A stretch of DNA of 64,000 bases from an uncultured Salinimicrobium sp. (GCA_946887075.1 CAMPKA010000016.1:1-64000); one strand, 5' to 3'. Counted from the stretch's first letter, positions 15,011 through 24,158 are shown. The notes: generated by a model from the letters alone, not told the origin. Program-made: numbers and translations.

Positions 15011-17831
15011 AATGCGCCTCTAGCCAGTCCTGTCCGAGACCGAGATCCACTTCCAGGGGGACCTCGAGAAGAAAAGCATTTTCCATCTCATGCCGAACGA
15101 GATCCTTCACGACATCAACCTCCTCATTGAGTACGTCGAAGACCAATTCATCATGAACCTGCAGCAACATCTTTGACTTCATATTCTCCTTCTTTAAACG
15201 GTTGTGTATGCGGATCATGGCCAGTTTGATAATATCAGCAGCACTTCCCTGGATAGGTGCATTCACCGCGTTACGTTCGGCGGCGCTTCGGACCATTGCG
15301 TTCTGAGAATTGATGTCCCGCAGATATCTCCTCCTCCCCAACACAGTTTGTACATATCCCTTCTCCCTTGCAAATTCAACCTGATCCCGGATAAAATCGC
15401 GGAGTTTCGGATAGGTCTGATAATAGGTTTCAATCAAGTCTTTGGATTCCGTTCTTGAAAGAGAAGTCTGGTTGCTCAATCCGAATGCGGAAACGCCGTA
15501 TACGATTCCGAAATTTACCGTTTTGGCATTGCTCCTCTGCTCTCGGGTTACCGCTTCCAGCGGTACGCCGAATACACGGGCCGCCGTCGCTGTGTGGATA
15601 TCACGTCCTTCCCTGAAGGCGTCTATCATATTCTCCTCTTTACTCAGGGCAGCGATGATCCGCAATTCGATTTGCGAATAATCCGCAGCCATCAGGATAT
15701 GATGCTCATCCCTGGGTACAAACGCCTTTCGGACCTGCCGTCCCCGCTCCGTCCGTATGGGAATGTTCTGGAGATTCGGATTGTTGGAGCTCAACCTGCC
15801 TGTCGCAGCAACGGTCTGTACGTAGTCCGTATGGACCCGGCCCGTGTGCTTGTCAACCTGCAGCGGCAGGGCGTCGATATAAGTGTTTTTGAGTTTGACC
15901 AGTCCGCGGTAATCCAGCACCTGCTGGACGATCTCGTGATCCTGGGCCAGGGCTGAGAGGATTTCCTCTCCGGTGGAATATTGACCTGTCTTTGTTTTCT
16001 TTGGTTTCTCTACCAGCCGAAGTTTCTCAAATAATACCACGCCCAGCTGTTTTGGGGAGCCGATGTTGAATTCTTCCCCAGCCGCCGCATAGATCTGCTG
16101 TTCGAGTCCCACGATATCCCTGTCGAGTTCTTTTGAGAGCTCCTTAAGGAAATGCTTGTCCAGCTTAATCCCCTCCAACTCCATATCGGCCAATACCTTG
16201 ACCAGGGGGATTTCCATATCCCTAAATAACTCTTCTGTCTGTGCTTCCCTAAGCTCCGGTTCAAAATGTTTTTTAAGTTGAAGGATAACGTCTGCATCCT
16301 CAACACAGAACTCCGTCTGTTCCTGCAACGGAATGTCGCGCATCGATTTTCTGTTCTTCCCCTTGCCCAGAAGTTCCTCAATGAATACAGGGGTATAGTT
16401 CAGATAGGTCTCAGAGAGAACGTCCAGGGAGTGTCGCATATCCGGGTTGATCAGATAATGTGCGATCATGGTATCAAACATAGGCCCGGAAAATTGGATT
16501 CTGTACTTGGCGAGAACCTTGAGATCGTTCTTTAGGTTCTGTCCGACTTTTTCGATCGTTTCGGACTCGAAGAATGGCCGCAGTCTTTCTAAAATTTCCT
16601 GCGCCTTATCCCGGGATTTCGGGAATGGTAGGTAAAAGCCCTTTCCCTGCTCCCAGCAAAAGGCAATGCCAATGATTTCCGCGGTATGGGGATTGATATC
16701 GCTACTGGTGATATCCAGGCAAACGCACTTTTGATCCATCAGGTTCTTTAAGAACAGTTCGAAACCCATACCTTCCGATACACTCTGATAGACATGAGGA
16801 ACATCCTTGAGACTTTTTCTGCCCGACACCGCCTGCATCTTCTCAGGAGCCTCATTGCCAAAGAGAGAAAATTGTCCGGATCCTGCGGCCCTGGCCTGAG
16901 CTTCCGCTGTTACAGTGCCTGTGACCTGGGCGCTGGCAGTCATCTCCCCCGAAAAAAGTTTAAGAAACTGTTCTTTTAGACGTCGGAACTCAAGTTCCTC
17001 GAAAATTTCCTGCACCTTTTCGGAATCCGGCCTCGACAGTTCATAATCCTTTGCATCGAACTGGACATCACAATCGCACATAATGGCAGCGAGTTTTTTA
17101 GATAACAGGCCCTGCTCCCGGTGACTTTCAATCCGCTCCTTCATCTTTCCCTTTAGCTTATGGGTATTCGCAAGCAGATTTTCCATGCTTCCAAACTCCT
17201 TGAGGAATTTTTTGGCGGTCTTTTCCCCGACCCCGGGCAGCCCGGGAATGTTGTCAACCGCGTCACCCATCATACCAAGAAAATCAATCACCTGTTCCGG
17301 ACGTTCGATCTCAAATCGCTTCAAGACTTCCGGGATTCCCCAGATCTCTATTCCGTTCCCCATTCTTGCAGGGCGATAGATGAAAATGTTCTCGGATACG
17401 AGCTGTGCGAAATCCTTATCCGGGGTGACCATAAACACCTTGTATCCTTCCTTTTCAGCCTGCCGTGCGAGCGTTCCTATAATGTCGTCCGCCTCACATC
17501 CTGGAAGCACCACAACTGGAATGTGCATGGCCTTAAGGATGTCCTGGATATAAGGAATGGCCTGTAAAATGGGCTCAGGGGTTGCATCCCGGTGCGCCTT
17601 GTAAGCCTCGAAGATCTCCGTTCTTGCCACACTGCCTTCCTTGTCAAAACAAACTGCCAAATGATCCGGTCTTTCCCTTCTGATCACGTCGAAAAGGGAA
17701 TTCATAAAACCCATTATGGCCGAAGTGTCCTGTCCTTTTGAATTGACGATGGGGTTTTTGATGAAGGCATAGTATCCCCTGAATATCAGGGCATATGCGT
17801 CCAGAAGAAATAAGCGTTTCTGATCTGCCAT
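15009..17831 (-). CDS. polA: DNA polymerase I
   Basis: A 940-residue family A DNA polymerase for repair and Okazaki-fragment processing. It has three parts: a 5'-3' exonuclease (residues 1-300, starting MADQKRLFLLDAYALIFRGY), a 3'-5' exonuclease-like domain (about 340-530), and the polymerase domain with DYSQIELRIIAAL (motif A), the motif B region RSNAKTVNFGIVYGVSAFGL, and LLQVHDELVFDV (motif C). I start at ATG 17831 because a -7 box (17860-17867) lies between it and an in-frame ATG at 17876. The proofreading motifs look weakened: the first is L-D-I-T where E. coli has D-T-E, and the third has F for the catalytic Tyr, although the Asp residues remain. See findings. Confidence 0.96.
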   Translation of the reverse strand: MADQKRLFLLDAYALIFRGYYAFIKNPIVNSKGQDTSAIMGFMNSLFDVIRRERPDHLAVCFDKEGSVARTEIFEAYKAHRDATPEPILQAIPYIQDILKAMHIPVVVLPGCEADDIIGTLARQAEKEGYKVFMVTPDKDFAQLVSENIFIYRPARMGNGIEIWGIPEVLKRFEIERPEQVIDFLGMMGDAVDNIPGLPGVGEKTAKKFLKEFGSMENLLANTHKLKGKMKERIESHREQGLLSKKLAAIMCDCDVQFDAKDYELSRPDSEKVQEIFEELEFRRLKEQFLKLFSGEMTASAQVTGTVTAEAQARAAGSGQFSLFGNEAPEKMQAVSGRKSLKDVPHVYQSVSEGMGFELFLKNLMDQKCVCLDITSSDINPHTAEIIGIAFCWEQGKGFYLPFPKSRDKAQEILERLRPFFESETIEKVGQNLKNDLKVLAKYRIQFSGPMFDTMIAHYLINPDMRHSLDVLSETYLNYTPVFIEELLGKGKNRKSMRDIPLQEQTEFCVEDADVILQLKKHFEPELREAQTEELFRDMEIPLVKVLADMELEGIKLDKHFLKELSKELDRDIVGLEQQIYAAAGEEFNIGSPKQLGVVLFEKLRLVEKPKKTKTGQYSTGEEILSALAQDHEIVQQVLDYRGLVKLKNTYIDALPLQVDKHTGRVHTDYVQTVAATGRLSSNNPNLQNIPIRTERGRQVRKAFVPRDEHHILMAADYSQIELRIIAALSKEENMIDAFREGRDIHTATAARVFGVPLEAVTREQRSNAKTVNFGIVYGVSAFGLSNQTSLSRTESKDLIETYYQTYPKLRDFIRDQVEFAREKGYVQTVLGRRRYLRDINSQNAMVRSAAERNAVNAPIQGSAADIIKLAMIRIHNRLKKENMKSKMLLQVHDELVFDVLNEEVDVVKDLVRHEMENAFLLEVPLEVDLGLGQDWLEAH

Positions 17832-17859
17832 GGTATTGGTGTTGCTGAATCCAAAACTA

Positions 17860-17867
17860 CAAAGATA
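17860..17867 (-). promoter_or_regulatory. polA -7 promoter element
   Basis: TATCTTTG on the minus strand fits TAnnTTTG and lies 28 bases before ATG 17831. No clear -33 element is seen at the right distance. Confidence 0.45.
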
Positions 17868-17996
17868 ATGAGACAAAGAGGATAAAGCGTCCCCAAAATA
17901 CCTCCTGTAAATTTTGGTCCTATTGTTGCTATTAGACTGGCAGATCGGTCATAAAAAAATGGGAAGCCACCGACTCCCAAAATACCTGTTTACCTC

Positions 17997-19217
17997 ATGC
18001 GCTGGATTATCTTTATCCTGATATACCTTGTTCTGGATCTTTACGCCTACCAGGCTTTCCGGACACTCACCCGCCACACCTGGATATTCTGGGTGTTTTT
18101 TGTGCTTTCCCTGGGGGTTCTGGCTTTTCTCATGTACCAGTTTAATGCTCCCGAAAGCGGGAGGCTGTCCATCAACAGGAATTACGCCATAGGGCTTTTC
18201 CTGGTGCTCTTCGTTCCGAAGCTGTTCCTCTTCATCCTTTTGTTGGGTGAAGATGTGATCCGCGTCATGGCTGGACTTGTCCATAAGCTCCAGGGCCCAA
18301 CGGAGCCCTACAGCCTCCCCTCAAGAAGGAAATTCATCAGCCAAATCGCGCTGGGAGTGGCAGCCATTCCATTTACCTCTCTGCTTTACGGGATGTATCG
18401 GGGCAGGTATGATTATCAGGTGGTAAAACATGTACTTCATTTTCCGGATTTGCCGGAGGCTTTTGATGGATACCGTATTACCCAGATAAGTGATATCCAT
18501 AGCGGTAGTTTCGACAATGAGGAGAAGATCCGCTATGGGATCGACCTGATCAATTCCCAGGAAAGCGACGTCATCCTGTTTACCGGAGACCTGGTCAACA
18601 ACACCGCCGATGAAATGAAGGATTGGAAAGATTTATTCAGTCAGCTGAGCGCCAGGGACGGAGTGTTTTCCATTCTGGGTAATCACGATTACGGCGATTA
18701 CGCTTCCTGGAGTTCTCCCCAGGCCAAAGAGGCCAACCTCGACAGTCTAAAAACCACTCACGCGGAAATGGGTTGGAGGTTGCTGCTTAACGAGCATGTG
18801 TATCTTACCCAGCAGGATTCCAATATTGCCCTGGTGGGGGTGGAGAATTGGGGTAGGGGATTTAAACAGGCCGGGGATCTGGAGCAGGCTGCCTCTGGTA
18901 TTCCATCCGGAACCTTTAAAGTCCTGCTTTCTCATGATCCTTCTCACTGGGAGGAACAGGTCCGCGAAAATGCGCGTAATTTCCAACTTACCCTCAGCGG
19001 TCATACTCATGGAATGCAGTTCGGGATTGAAATTCCCGGATGGTTCAGATGGAGCCCTGCCCAATATCGCTATAAGCACTGGGCTGGAATCTATTCCGAG
19101 AACGGACGGTTTCTTAATGTGAACAGAGGGTTCGGATTTCTGGCCTATCCGGGAAGAGTGGGCATCTGGCCTGAGATCACAGTAATAGAACTTCGCAGGG
19201 GAGATAGTCCCGCCTAA
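17997..19217 (+). CDS. Membrane-anchored metallophosphoesterase
   Basis: A 406-residue protein with three N-terminal membrane helices (to about residue 90) and a calcineurin-like metallophosphoesterase domain from about 150. The five metal-binding motifs are present: SDIHSG, GDLVNN, GNHDYG, SHDPSHW and SGHTHGMQFG. Just before the catalytic domain is SRRKFISQIALGVAAIPF, which resembles a twin-arginine signal although it is internal. The catalytic domain therefore probably faces the periplasm, tethered to the inner membrane. The family (YkuE-like) acts on phosphoester or lipid pyrophosphate substrates, and the substrate here is unknown. It lies 39 bases before the next gene. Confidence 0.88.
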   Translation: MRWIIFILIYLVLDLYAYQAFRTLTRHTWIFWVFFVLSLGVLAFLMYQFNAPESGRLSINRNYAIGLFLVLFVPKLFLFILLLGEDVIRVMAGLVHKLQGPTEPYSLPSRRKFISQIALGVAAIPFTSLLYGMYRGRYDYQVVKHVLHFPDLPEAFDGYRITQISDIHSGSFDNEEKIRYGIDLINSQESDVILFTGDLVNNTADEMKDWKDLFSQLSARDGVFSILGNHDYGDYASWSSPQAKEANLDSLKTTHAEMGWRLLLNEHVYLTQQDSNIALVGVENWGRGFKQAGDLEQAASGIPSGTFKVLLSHDPSHWEEQVRENARNFQLTLSGHTHGMQFGIEIPGWFRWSPAQYRYKHWAGIYSENGRFLNVNRGFGFLAYPGRVGIWPEITVIELRRGDSPA

Positions 19218-19256
19218 TCGCTCTGAGTTATTAGGGAGTTTTCCTATCTTTAGTCT

Positions 19257-19544
19257 ATGGGAACATTCGGATCATTGATCGACGCTCCGCAACCGGTGCT
19301 GCTTGTTTTTTACGTAACGGGAAAGGCACCCGATGATCAGGACCTGCTCCGGATTTCCAGGGAATCAGGACCAGAATCCCGGATCATCAAGATCGACGTT
19401 CGCAAAAATCCTGACTTGGCAGAGGCGCTGAGGATACGGGAATTTCCCACCTATATGATCTATAGAAACGGGGAGATGTGTTGGCGCAGTTTCGGTTTCC
19501 AGACCCCTGAGACGCTAGTAGGTTTTCTGAAAGCCTATTCCTGA
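19257..19544 (+). CDS. Thioredoxin-like protein without CxxC
   Basis: A 95-residue thioredoxin-fold protein. The pattern is recognisable: the strand LLVFYV, then KIDVRKNPDLAEALRIREFPTYMIYRNGE, where the cis-proline loop EFPT matches thioredoxin's GVPT. The active-site CxxC is replaced by Thr-Gly-Lys-Ala, and its only cysteine is at about residue 75 (EMCWR). It cannot act as a dithiol reductase and may be a binding or adaptor protein. A TATCTTTA box ends 4 bases before the ATG. Its stop codon abuts the convergent deacetylase gene with no gap. Confidence 0.75.
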   Translation: MGTFGSLIDAPQPVLLVFYVTGKAPDDQDLLRISRESGPESRIIKIDVRKNPDLAEALRIREFPTYMIYRNGEMCWRSFGFQTPETLVGFLKAYS

Positions 19545-20189
19545 TCAAAGGCGGGCGAACCTATATCCCCGGTTTTGGAGCTCTTCCAGAATGCCGGGCA
19601 GTACCGCGGTGAGATTTTTCTTCGCTTTGAGGCTGTCGTGAAAAACCAGAATGCTGCCAGGAGTGGTACGGCCAAGCACCTCTCTTCGAATTTCCTCAGG
19701 TCCCAGGTTGGAGAGGTAGTCCCTGCTGAGCAAACTCCACATAACGATTCGAAATCCCCTTGCAGAAATGCTTTTGGCCTGACCAGGTGTCAGTTTGCCA
19801 TAGGGAGGACGGAAGAGCTTCTTCCTGACCGGGTCAACGGCGATTTCCTCCAAGTGCCGCTGCGCCTCCATCACATCATCCAAGTACCTCGTATTTCCAG
19901 TCCGCCATCCGTTCAAATGGGTATGGGTATGGTTTCCGATGCTATGGGCCGACATACGGAGCTGCTGCATCACCTCAAAGTTGCGCAGGATATTTTCTCC
20001 GACGCAAAAGAAGGTTGCCTGGGCATTGAACTTTTCAAGTTCCTCAAGAACCCAGGGAGTAACTTCAGGAACGGGACCATCATCAAAGGTCAGGTACACC
20101 ACTTTCTCCTCGGGCGACATCTTCCATACCCGCCGGGGGTGCAGGAAAGATCCGGTTGCACCAACCAAAACGGAAGTCAAAGCCTTCAT
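19545..20189 (-). CDS. Polysaccharide deacetylase (NodB-type)
   Basis: A 214-residue carbohydrate esterase family 4 protein. All catalytic motifs are visible: TFDDGP (with the catalytic base and a metal aspartate), the metal histidines in HSIGNHTHTH, RPPYGKLTPG, a tryptophan in MWSLLSRD and FHDS near the C terminus. It is short, with no clear signal peptide, only a mildly hydrophobic start. Such enzymes remove N-acetyl groups from peptidoglycan or other glycans. Its start codon overlaps the stop codon of the DUF2723 gene upstream (ATGA), so the two are coupled and may modify the same envelope glycan; that link is inference. Confidence 0.88.
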   Translation of the reverse strand: MKALTSVLVGATGSFLHPRRVWKMSPEEKVVYLTFDDGPVPEVTPWVLEELEKFNAQATFFCVGENILRNFEVMQQLRMSAHSIGNHTHTHLNGWRTGNTRYLDDVMEAQRHLEEIAVDPVRKKLFRPPYGKLTPGQAKSISARGFRIVMWSLLSRDYLSNLGPEEIRREVLGRTTPGSILVFHDSLKAKKNLTAVLPGILEELQNRGYRFARL

Positions 20190-23100
20190 TCCCCCGGACT
20201 CGTCTGGAGGCTTTCTGGTAGTTTCTGCTCCTGGGTATCCGGGACTTCACCAGGAGGTTCAGGTTCTGCGTAAAAATGGCTGAATAGCTCCAGGTAATCA
20301 TTAAATTCCGCAGCCTCCTTTCTCGCAATTTCCTCTGAATCATTTCGGACCAGAAGGTCAACCAGGCTGCGGTATCTTTCGATTTCGGTTACGATTTCAT
20401 TGCCCCAGGCCAATTGACGTTCCAGATCGAAGCTGCTGTAGTATCTCAGGTTCTCCTGGTATTTTTCGACCACCTCCTGCCAGAGCTGACGTGCTTTCTC
20501 TTCCTCTCCTACCTCGTAATAACCGGCGATAAACGGTTCGATCAGCGTGTAATAGTCAAAATAGTCTACCGGCATTTTTTCCATGGCAAGGTCGATGACG
20601 TTCTCCGCCTTCTCCAGGTCTCCCTGATCGATAAGAGCCTCGGTCAGGCGAGCCAGGTTGCTGCGGTAAGTGATCGCATTTTTGCGGGTCTCCGAATCAT
20701 AATAGATATCGGGATCCCCAAAATTCCCCCAATACCAGTCCATCACGATTTCATACATCTTGTCTGCATTGATCCTGCCCATGTCAAATGGGTTTCTTGG
20801 GTTCACCGGGGTTCTGATGGGAACCAGTTTGTAAGCGATACCGTCCAACTGGAGGTAATCCTTCATCCAGAGGTAATCGGCATCTCCAAAGCTTCCTCCT
20901 GTGAAATAAATCGGCCGTTCCCAATTGTTGTTGGCAACGATGTCCAGCATTAGAAGCCTGTTCTTGTAGAGGATATCTCCTTCAATTTCGATAATGATTT
21001 CATCAACGATCTTTTCAGCGTCCTCTGGTTGAACGATGCCGTTTTCCAGAACGTTTTCCCTGTTAACAGGGAGCCGGAGGTATTTAGTAGGAAAGGTGCT
21101 GACACTCTGACCGCTCATCAGTTCCGCTTTTGTCCTGGGATCATCACTGGCGATCCAGCTCAGCCAGGCTTTGATATCCATGGTGTCCTGAGTGATGGGC
21201 TGGTACCAGACTGCGTCATTGGTCCCGTGGACATAATCCTCGTGCAGGAGCTGGCCAGGAACCGGTTCGCTCTCCCATGCCTGCCTCCTCATCTGATCGA
21301 TATACCAGTCTGTGGCAAACAGGCTGGTATTCACGATACGCACATCCCTCCGGTATCCTTCAATCTGTTGGGCATACCAAAGTGCGAAAGTGTCATTATC
21401 CCCAATGGTGAACAGGATCGCATCCTCGTCCAGGCTGTCCAGGTACATCTTGGCCATGGCCAACGCACTGAAGCGCCCCGACCGGTCATGGTCGTTATAA
21501 TTTTCTGAGGCGAGCAGAACAGGGACTGCAAGGAAACTGGCTATAATTACGACAGGCGCTGCGATTTTGGGTACCAGATATTTTTTAAGGCTATCGAAGA
21601 GGGCATAGGCCCCGAAACCTATCCACATGGCAAAGACATAGAAGGAGCCTACCAGGGCGTAATCCCTTTCCCTGGGCTCAAAAGGTCTTTCATTGAGGTA
21701 GATCTTCAATGCGATTCCCGTAAAGAGAAAGAATACCAGCAGGACCCAAAAGTTCTTTTTATCCCGCTTTAGCTGAAAGACCAGGCCAATCAGCCCTAAA
21801 ATGAGTGGCAGAAAATAATAGGTGTTCCTTGCCCTGTTGTTCTTTATATCCTCCGGCAGGTTATCCTGGGGTCCCAGTCTCATCTCATCTATAAAATCGA
21901 TTCCACTGAGCCAGTTCCCGTGTTGATCCGTGTATTTGCCCTGGATATCATCCTGCCTTCCCACAAAGTTCCACATGAAATATCGCCAGTACATGTATCC
22001 CAGCTGAAATTCAAAGAAATACCTCAGGTTAGAGGCGAAGGAAGGTTTTTCCACGGTCAGGTAATCCCTGTATTGCCGTAGGAAATTGTCGTACTGCTCA
22101 TTGCTGATGCTGCCCTGGCGGTATCGCTGTTGAAAATCCGCAACGGCCTGGACCAGGGCGGGTTCTCCTTGATATTCCGGTTTAATCGTGAAATCCAAGG
22201 GTCCTGTAAAATCCATGTAATTCGCAGCATGTTCCGTACTCCACATCCGGGGGAGAATCGATTTATGAGCATCGTCGGTATTCTGTTTAGCGTTTCGGTA
22301 GTCATTCACGATGACGTACCTGCCAGCCTCCAGATCCATCTCGTATTTTGGCTTATCATCAAGATAAGGCTCATCCTCATCTAAACCGCTGTAGATCTCC
22401 GTGAACTGAGGACCATAGAACAAATGCGTTTCCGGATACTGTTCCCTGTTATAGTATGCCAGCAGCTCCCGCGCACTGCTCGGGTCATTTTCATTGATTA
22501 CGGTATTGGCGTTTGCCCTGACGGGAAGCATGATCCAGCTGGAAAATCCAACGAAGACGAAGATGATGCAGAGCAGGAGCGTATTGAGTTGGTAATACTG
22601 TTTACGCCTGGTGTACTTGATCCCGTAAGCGAATGCTGCGATCAGGGCAAGGGCGGTAAAGATTGTTCCGGAATGGAAAGGCAGACCTAGGGTATTGACA
22701 AAAAAGACTTCGGTTGCCGCGAAAAGCTTGAGCGAATAGGGCAGGAGCAGCTTGAAGATGAACATCAGAACCGCAACCACCACCACATTGGCCAGAATGA
22801 AGTTTTTAACCGTGATTTTTGAAAAGTTCTTGAAGTAATAGAGGAATCCTATGGCGGGAATGGTGAGCAGACCCATGAAATGCACCCCGAAAGAAAGGCC
22901 GATAATAAAGGAGATAAGAATCACCCATCTGTTCCCCCGGGGAGCGAACATATCCCGCTCCCAAAGAAGGGCAAGATAGAAGAGAATGGACATGATGCAG
23001 GTGGCCATCGCATATACCTCCGCCTCTCCGGCATTGAACCAGAAACTATCTGTAAAGGCAAAAGCCATGGCGCCCACGAAAGCACTTCCCAATACGGCTA

Positions 23101-23455
23101 TTCGCTGGGAAGTCTTCAATTCTTCCGCAGGTCCAGATATCTTCATGATCAGGATCACCAGGGACCAGAACATGAACAGGATGGTAAAGGCGCTTGAGAA
23201 AACCGACATCAAATTCACCATGTAGGCTACCTGGTCCGGCTCTGAAGCGAAAATGGAAAAAAAGGCGCCCATCATCTGATAAAGCGGAGCCCCCGGAGGA
23301 TGCCCCACCTCTAGCTTGGAGGAAGTTGCAATATACTCCCCAGCATCCCAAAAACTCACCGTGGGTTCGACCGTAAGCCAGTAAATAGCAAGTGCAATAA
23401 AGAACGCGACCCAGCCGAGGATTTTGTTCCACCTCGAGAAGTTGAGATCTGTCAT
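20186..23455 (-). CDS. DUF2723-family membrane protein (GT-C-like)
   Basis: A 1089-residue membrane protein of the DUF2723 family, large and nearly confined to Bacteroidota and relatives. The N terminus has the family start PTVSFWDAGEYIATSSKLEVGHPPGAPLY split over residues 28-57, which resembles the D/E-containing first loop of GT-C glycosyltransferases. About ten or more membrane helices follow, up to about residue 665. The C-terminal soluble part has tetratricopeptide-like helices (from about 930) and a proline/glutamate-rich tail. A transferase that moves a lipid-linked sugar to an exported acceptor is plausible but unproven. It overlaps the deacetylase gene by 4 bases. Confidence 0.85.
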   Translation of the reverse strand: MTDLNFSRWNKILGWVAFFIALAIYWLTVEPTVSFWDAGEYIATSSKLEVGHPPGAPLYQMMGAFFSIFASEPDQVAYMVNLMSVFSSAFTILFMFWSLVILIMKISGPAEELKTSQRIAVLGSAFVGAMAFAFTDSFWFNAGEAEVYAMATCIMSILFYLALLWERDMFAPRGNRWVILISFIIGLSFGVHFMGLLTIPAIGFLYYFKNFSKITVKNFILANVVVVAVLMFIFKLLLPYSLKLFAATEVFFVNTLGLPFHSGTIFTALALIAAFAYGIKYTRRKQYYQLNTLLLCIIFVFVGFSSWIMLPVRANANTVINENDPSSARELLAYYNREQYPETHLFYGPQFTEIYSGLDEDEPYLDDKPKYEMDLEAGRYVIVNDYRNAKQNTDDAHKSILPRMWSTEHAANYMDFTGPLDFTIKPEYQGEPALVQAVADFQQRYRQGSISNEQYDNFLRQYRDYLTVEKPSFASNLRYFFEFQLGYMYWRYFMWNFVGRQDDIQGKYTDQHGNWLSGIDFIDEMRLGPQDNLPEDIKNNRARNTYYFLPLILGLIGLVFQLKRDKKNFWVLLVFFLFTGIALKIYLNERPFEPRERDYALVGSFYVFAMWIGFGAYALFDSLKKYLVPKIAAPVVIIASFLAVPVLLASENYNDHDRSGRFSALAMAKMYLDSLDEDAILFTIGDNDTFALWYAQQIEGYRRDVRIVNTSLFATDWYIDQMRRQAWESEPVPGQLLHEDYVHGTNDAVWYQPITQDTMDIKAWLSWIASDDPRTKAELMSGQSVSTFPTKYLRLPVNRENVLENGIVQPEDAEKIVDEIIIEIEGDILYKNRLLMLDIVANNNWERPIYFTGGSFGDADYLWMKDYLQLDGIAYKLVPIRTPVNPRNPFDMGRINADKMYEIVMDWYWGNFGDPDIYYDSETRKNAITYRSNLARLTEALIDQGDLEKAENVIDLAMEKMPVDYFDYYTLIEPFIAGYYEVGEEEKARQLWQEVVEKYQENLRYYSSFDLERQLAWGNEIVTEIERYRSLVDLLVRNDSEEIARKEAAEFNDYLELFSHFYAEPEPPGEVPDTQEQKLPESLQTSPGE

Positions 23456-23576
23456 AGAAAGGAATTTGATTGCGAATTTAAGAAATTGTTGATATAACGT
23501 CCGACAATCCTGATTATTTCCTAATTCTGGAGGCCTCTAGAAGGCAGAGACCAGCACAAAGAATTGCGAAAAATAT

Positions 23577-23607
23577 TTTGCACAAGACAAACTTTGTTCT
23601 AAATTTG
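23577..23607 (+). promoter_or_regulatory. tRNA-Gln promoter
   Basis: TTTG (23577-23580) and TAAATTTG (23600-23607) with a 19-base spacer exactly fit the Bacteroidota consensus. The tRNA begins 17 bases after the -7 box. Confidence 0.75.
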
Positions 23608-23624
23608 CATCCGCGTTTGAGCAA

Positions 23625-23697
23625 TGGCCTATGGTGTAACTGGCAACACGTCTGGTTTTGGTCCAGAAGAGTCTAGGTTCGAGCCCTAGTAGGCCAA
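23625..23697 (+). tRNA. tRNA-Gln (anticodon TTG)
   Basis: A 73-base tRNA. The acceptor stem TGGCCTA pairs with TAGGCCA, with discriminator A at 23697. The anticodon arm is TCTGG-TTTTGGT-CCAGA with anticodon TTG, reading CAA/CAG. The T loop is TTCGAGC. CCA is not encoded. It is a single-gene transcription unit with its own promoter and terminator. Confidence 0.95.
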
Positions 23698-23700
23698 CAA

Positions 23701-23734
23701 AAAAATCCCGCAGCAAAAGCCGGGATTTTTTTTT
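23701..23734 (+). terminator. tRNA-Gln terminator
   Basis: AAAAATCCCG pairs with CGGGATTTTT around the loop CAGCAAAAGC, and a run of nine T follows directly. Confidence 0.85.
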
Positions 23735-23754
23735 GCCGAATTCCGAGAAAAAGA

Positions 23755-23791
23755 AGTGCCCCCAATAAGTTTCTAACTTTTTGGGGGCACT
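23755..23791 (-). terminator. Terminator of the 108-residue protein gene
   Basis: AGTGCCCCCAA pairs with TTGGGGGCACT (11 perfect pairs), with an inner AAGTT/AACTT pairing in the loop. On the minus strand TTCTTTTTC follows. It lies about 40 bases after the stop codon at 23832. Confidence 0.8.
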
Positions 23792-23831
23792 CCCGTTGAG
23801 GCTTTATTTTCTTGACCTTTTGATTTATGCT

Positions 23832-24158
23832 TTATGCGACCTGAGACAGGTGGTAATAGTTCAGGGCATTCTGGTAAAAATTCAGACTTCTTTTATCCGT
23901 TTTTACACACGAGGTCAGAAATCTGTCAAGGTCCTGGCACTCAAAATTGATCGTCGTGTACTGAAAATCAGAAATGGGGATTTCAGCATGTACGATGGAT
24001 TTTTCATAATCGATTTCCACCTTTCGGGCTCCGAAGTACATTTTGACTATTCCTTTATGAAGGGAACTGTATAGGGCATTTGCTCCTTCTTCACCACAGG
24101 TGGTATGAACAAAATTCTTAAATTCTTCTATGAGTTGTGTAGGTTGAAGTGTAGTCAT
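23832..24158 (-). CDS. Hypothetical 108-residue protein
   Basis: I do not recognise this protein. It is soluble, with no signal peptide or membrane helix and a balanced mix of charged and aromatic residues. Alternating helix and strand character suggests a small alpha/beta fold. It has three cysteines (in TTCGEE, FECQD and SCVK) but no metal motif. A strong terminator just downstream on the same strand supports it as an expressed single gene. The ORF on the opposite strand (23781-24074) runs through the terminator hairpin and is not credible. Confidence 0.65.
   Translation of the reverse strand: MTTLQPTQLIEEFKNFVHTTCGEEGANALYSSLHKGIVKMYFGARKVEIDYEKSIVHAEIPISDFQYTTINFECQDLDRFLTSCVKTDKRSLNFYQNALNYYHLSQVA

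Noticed and set aside
23781..24074. 97-codon plus-strand ORF opposite the 108-residue protein
   Set aside because: It starts inside the terminator hairpin of the minus-strand gene.
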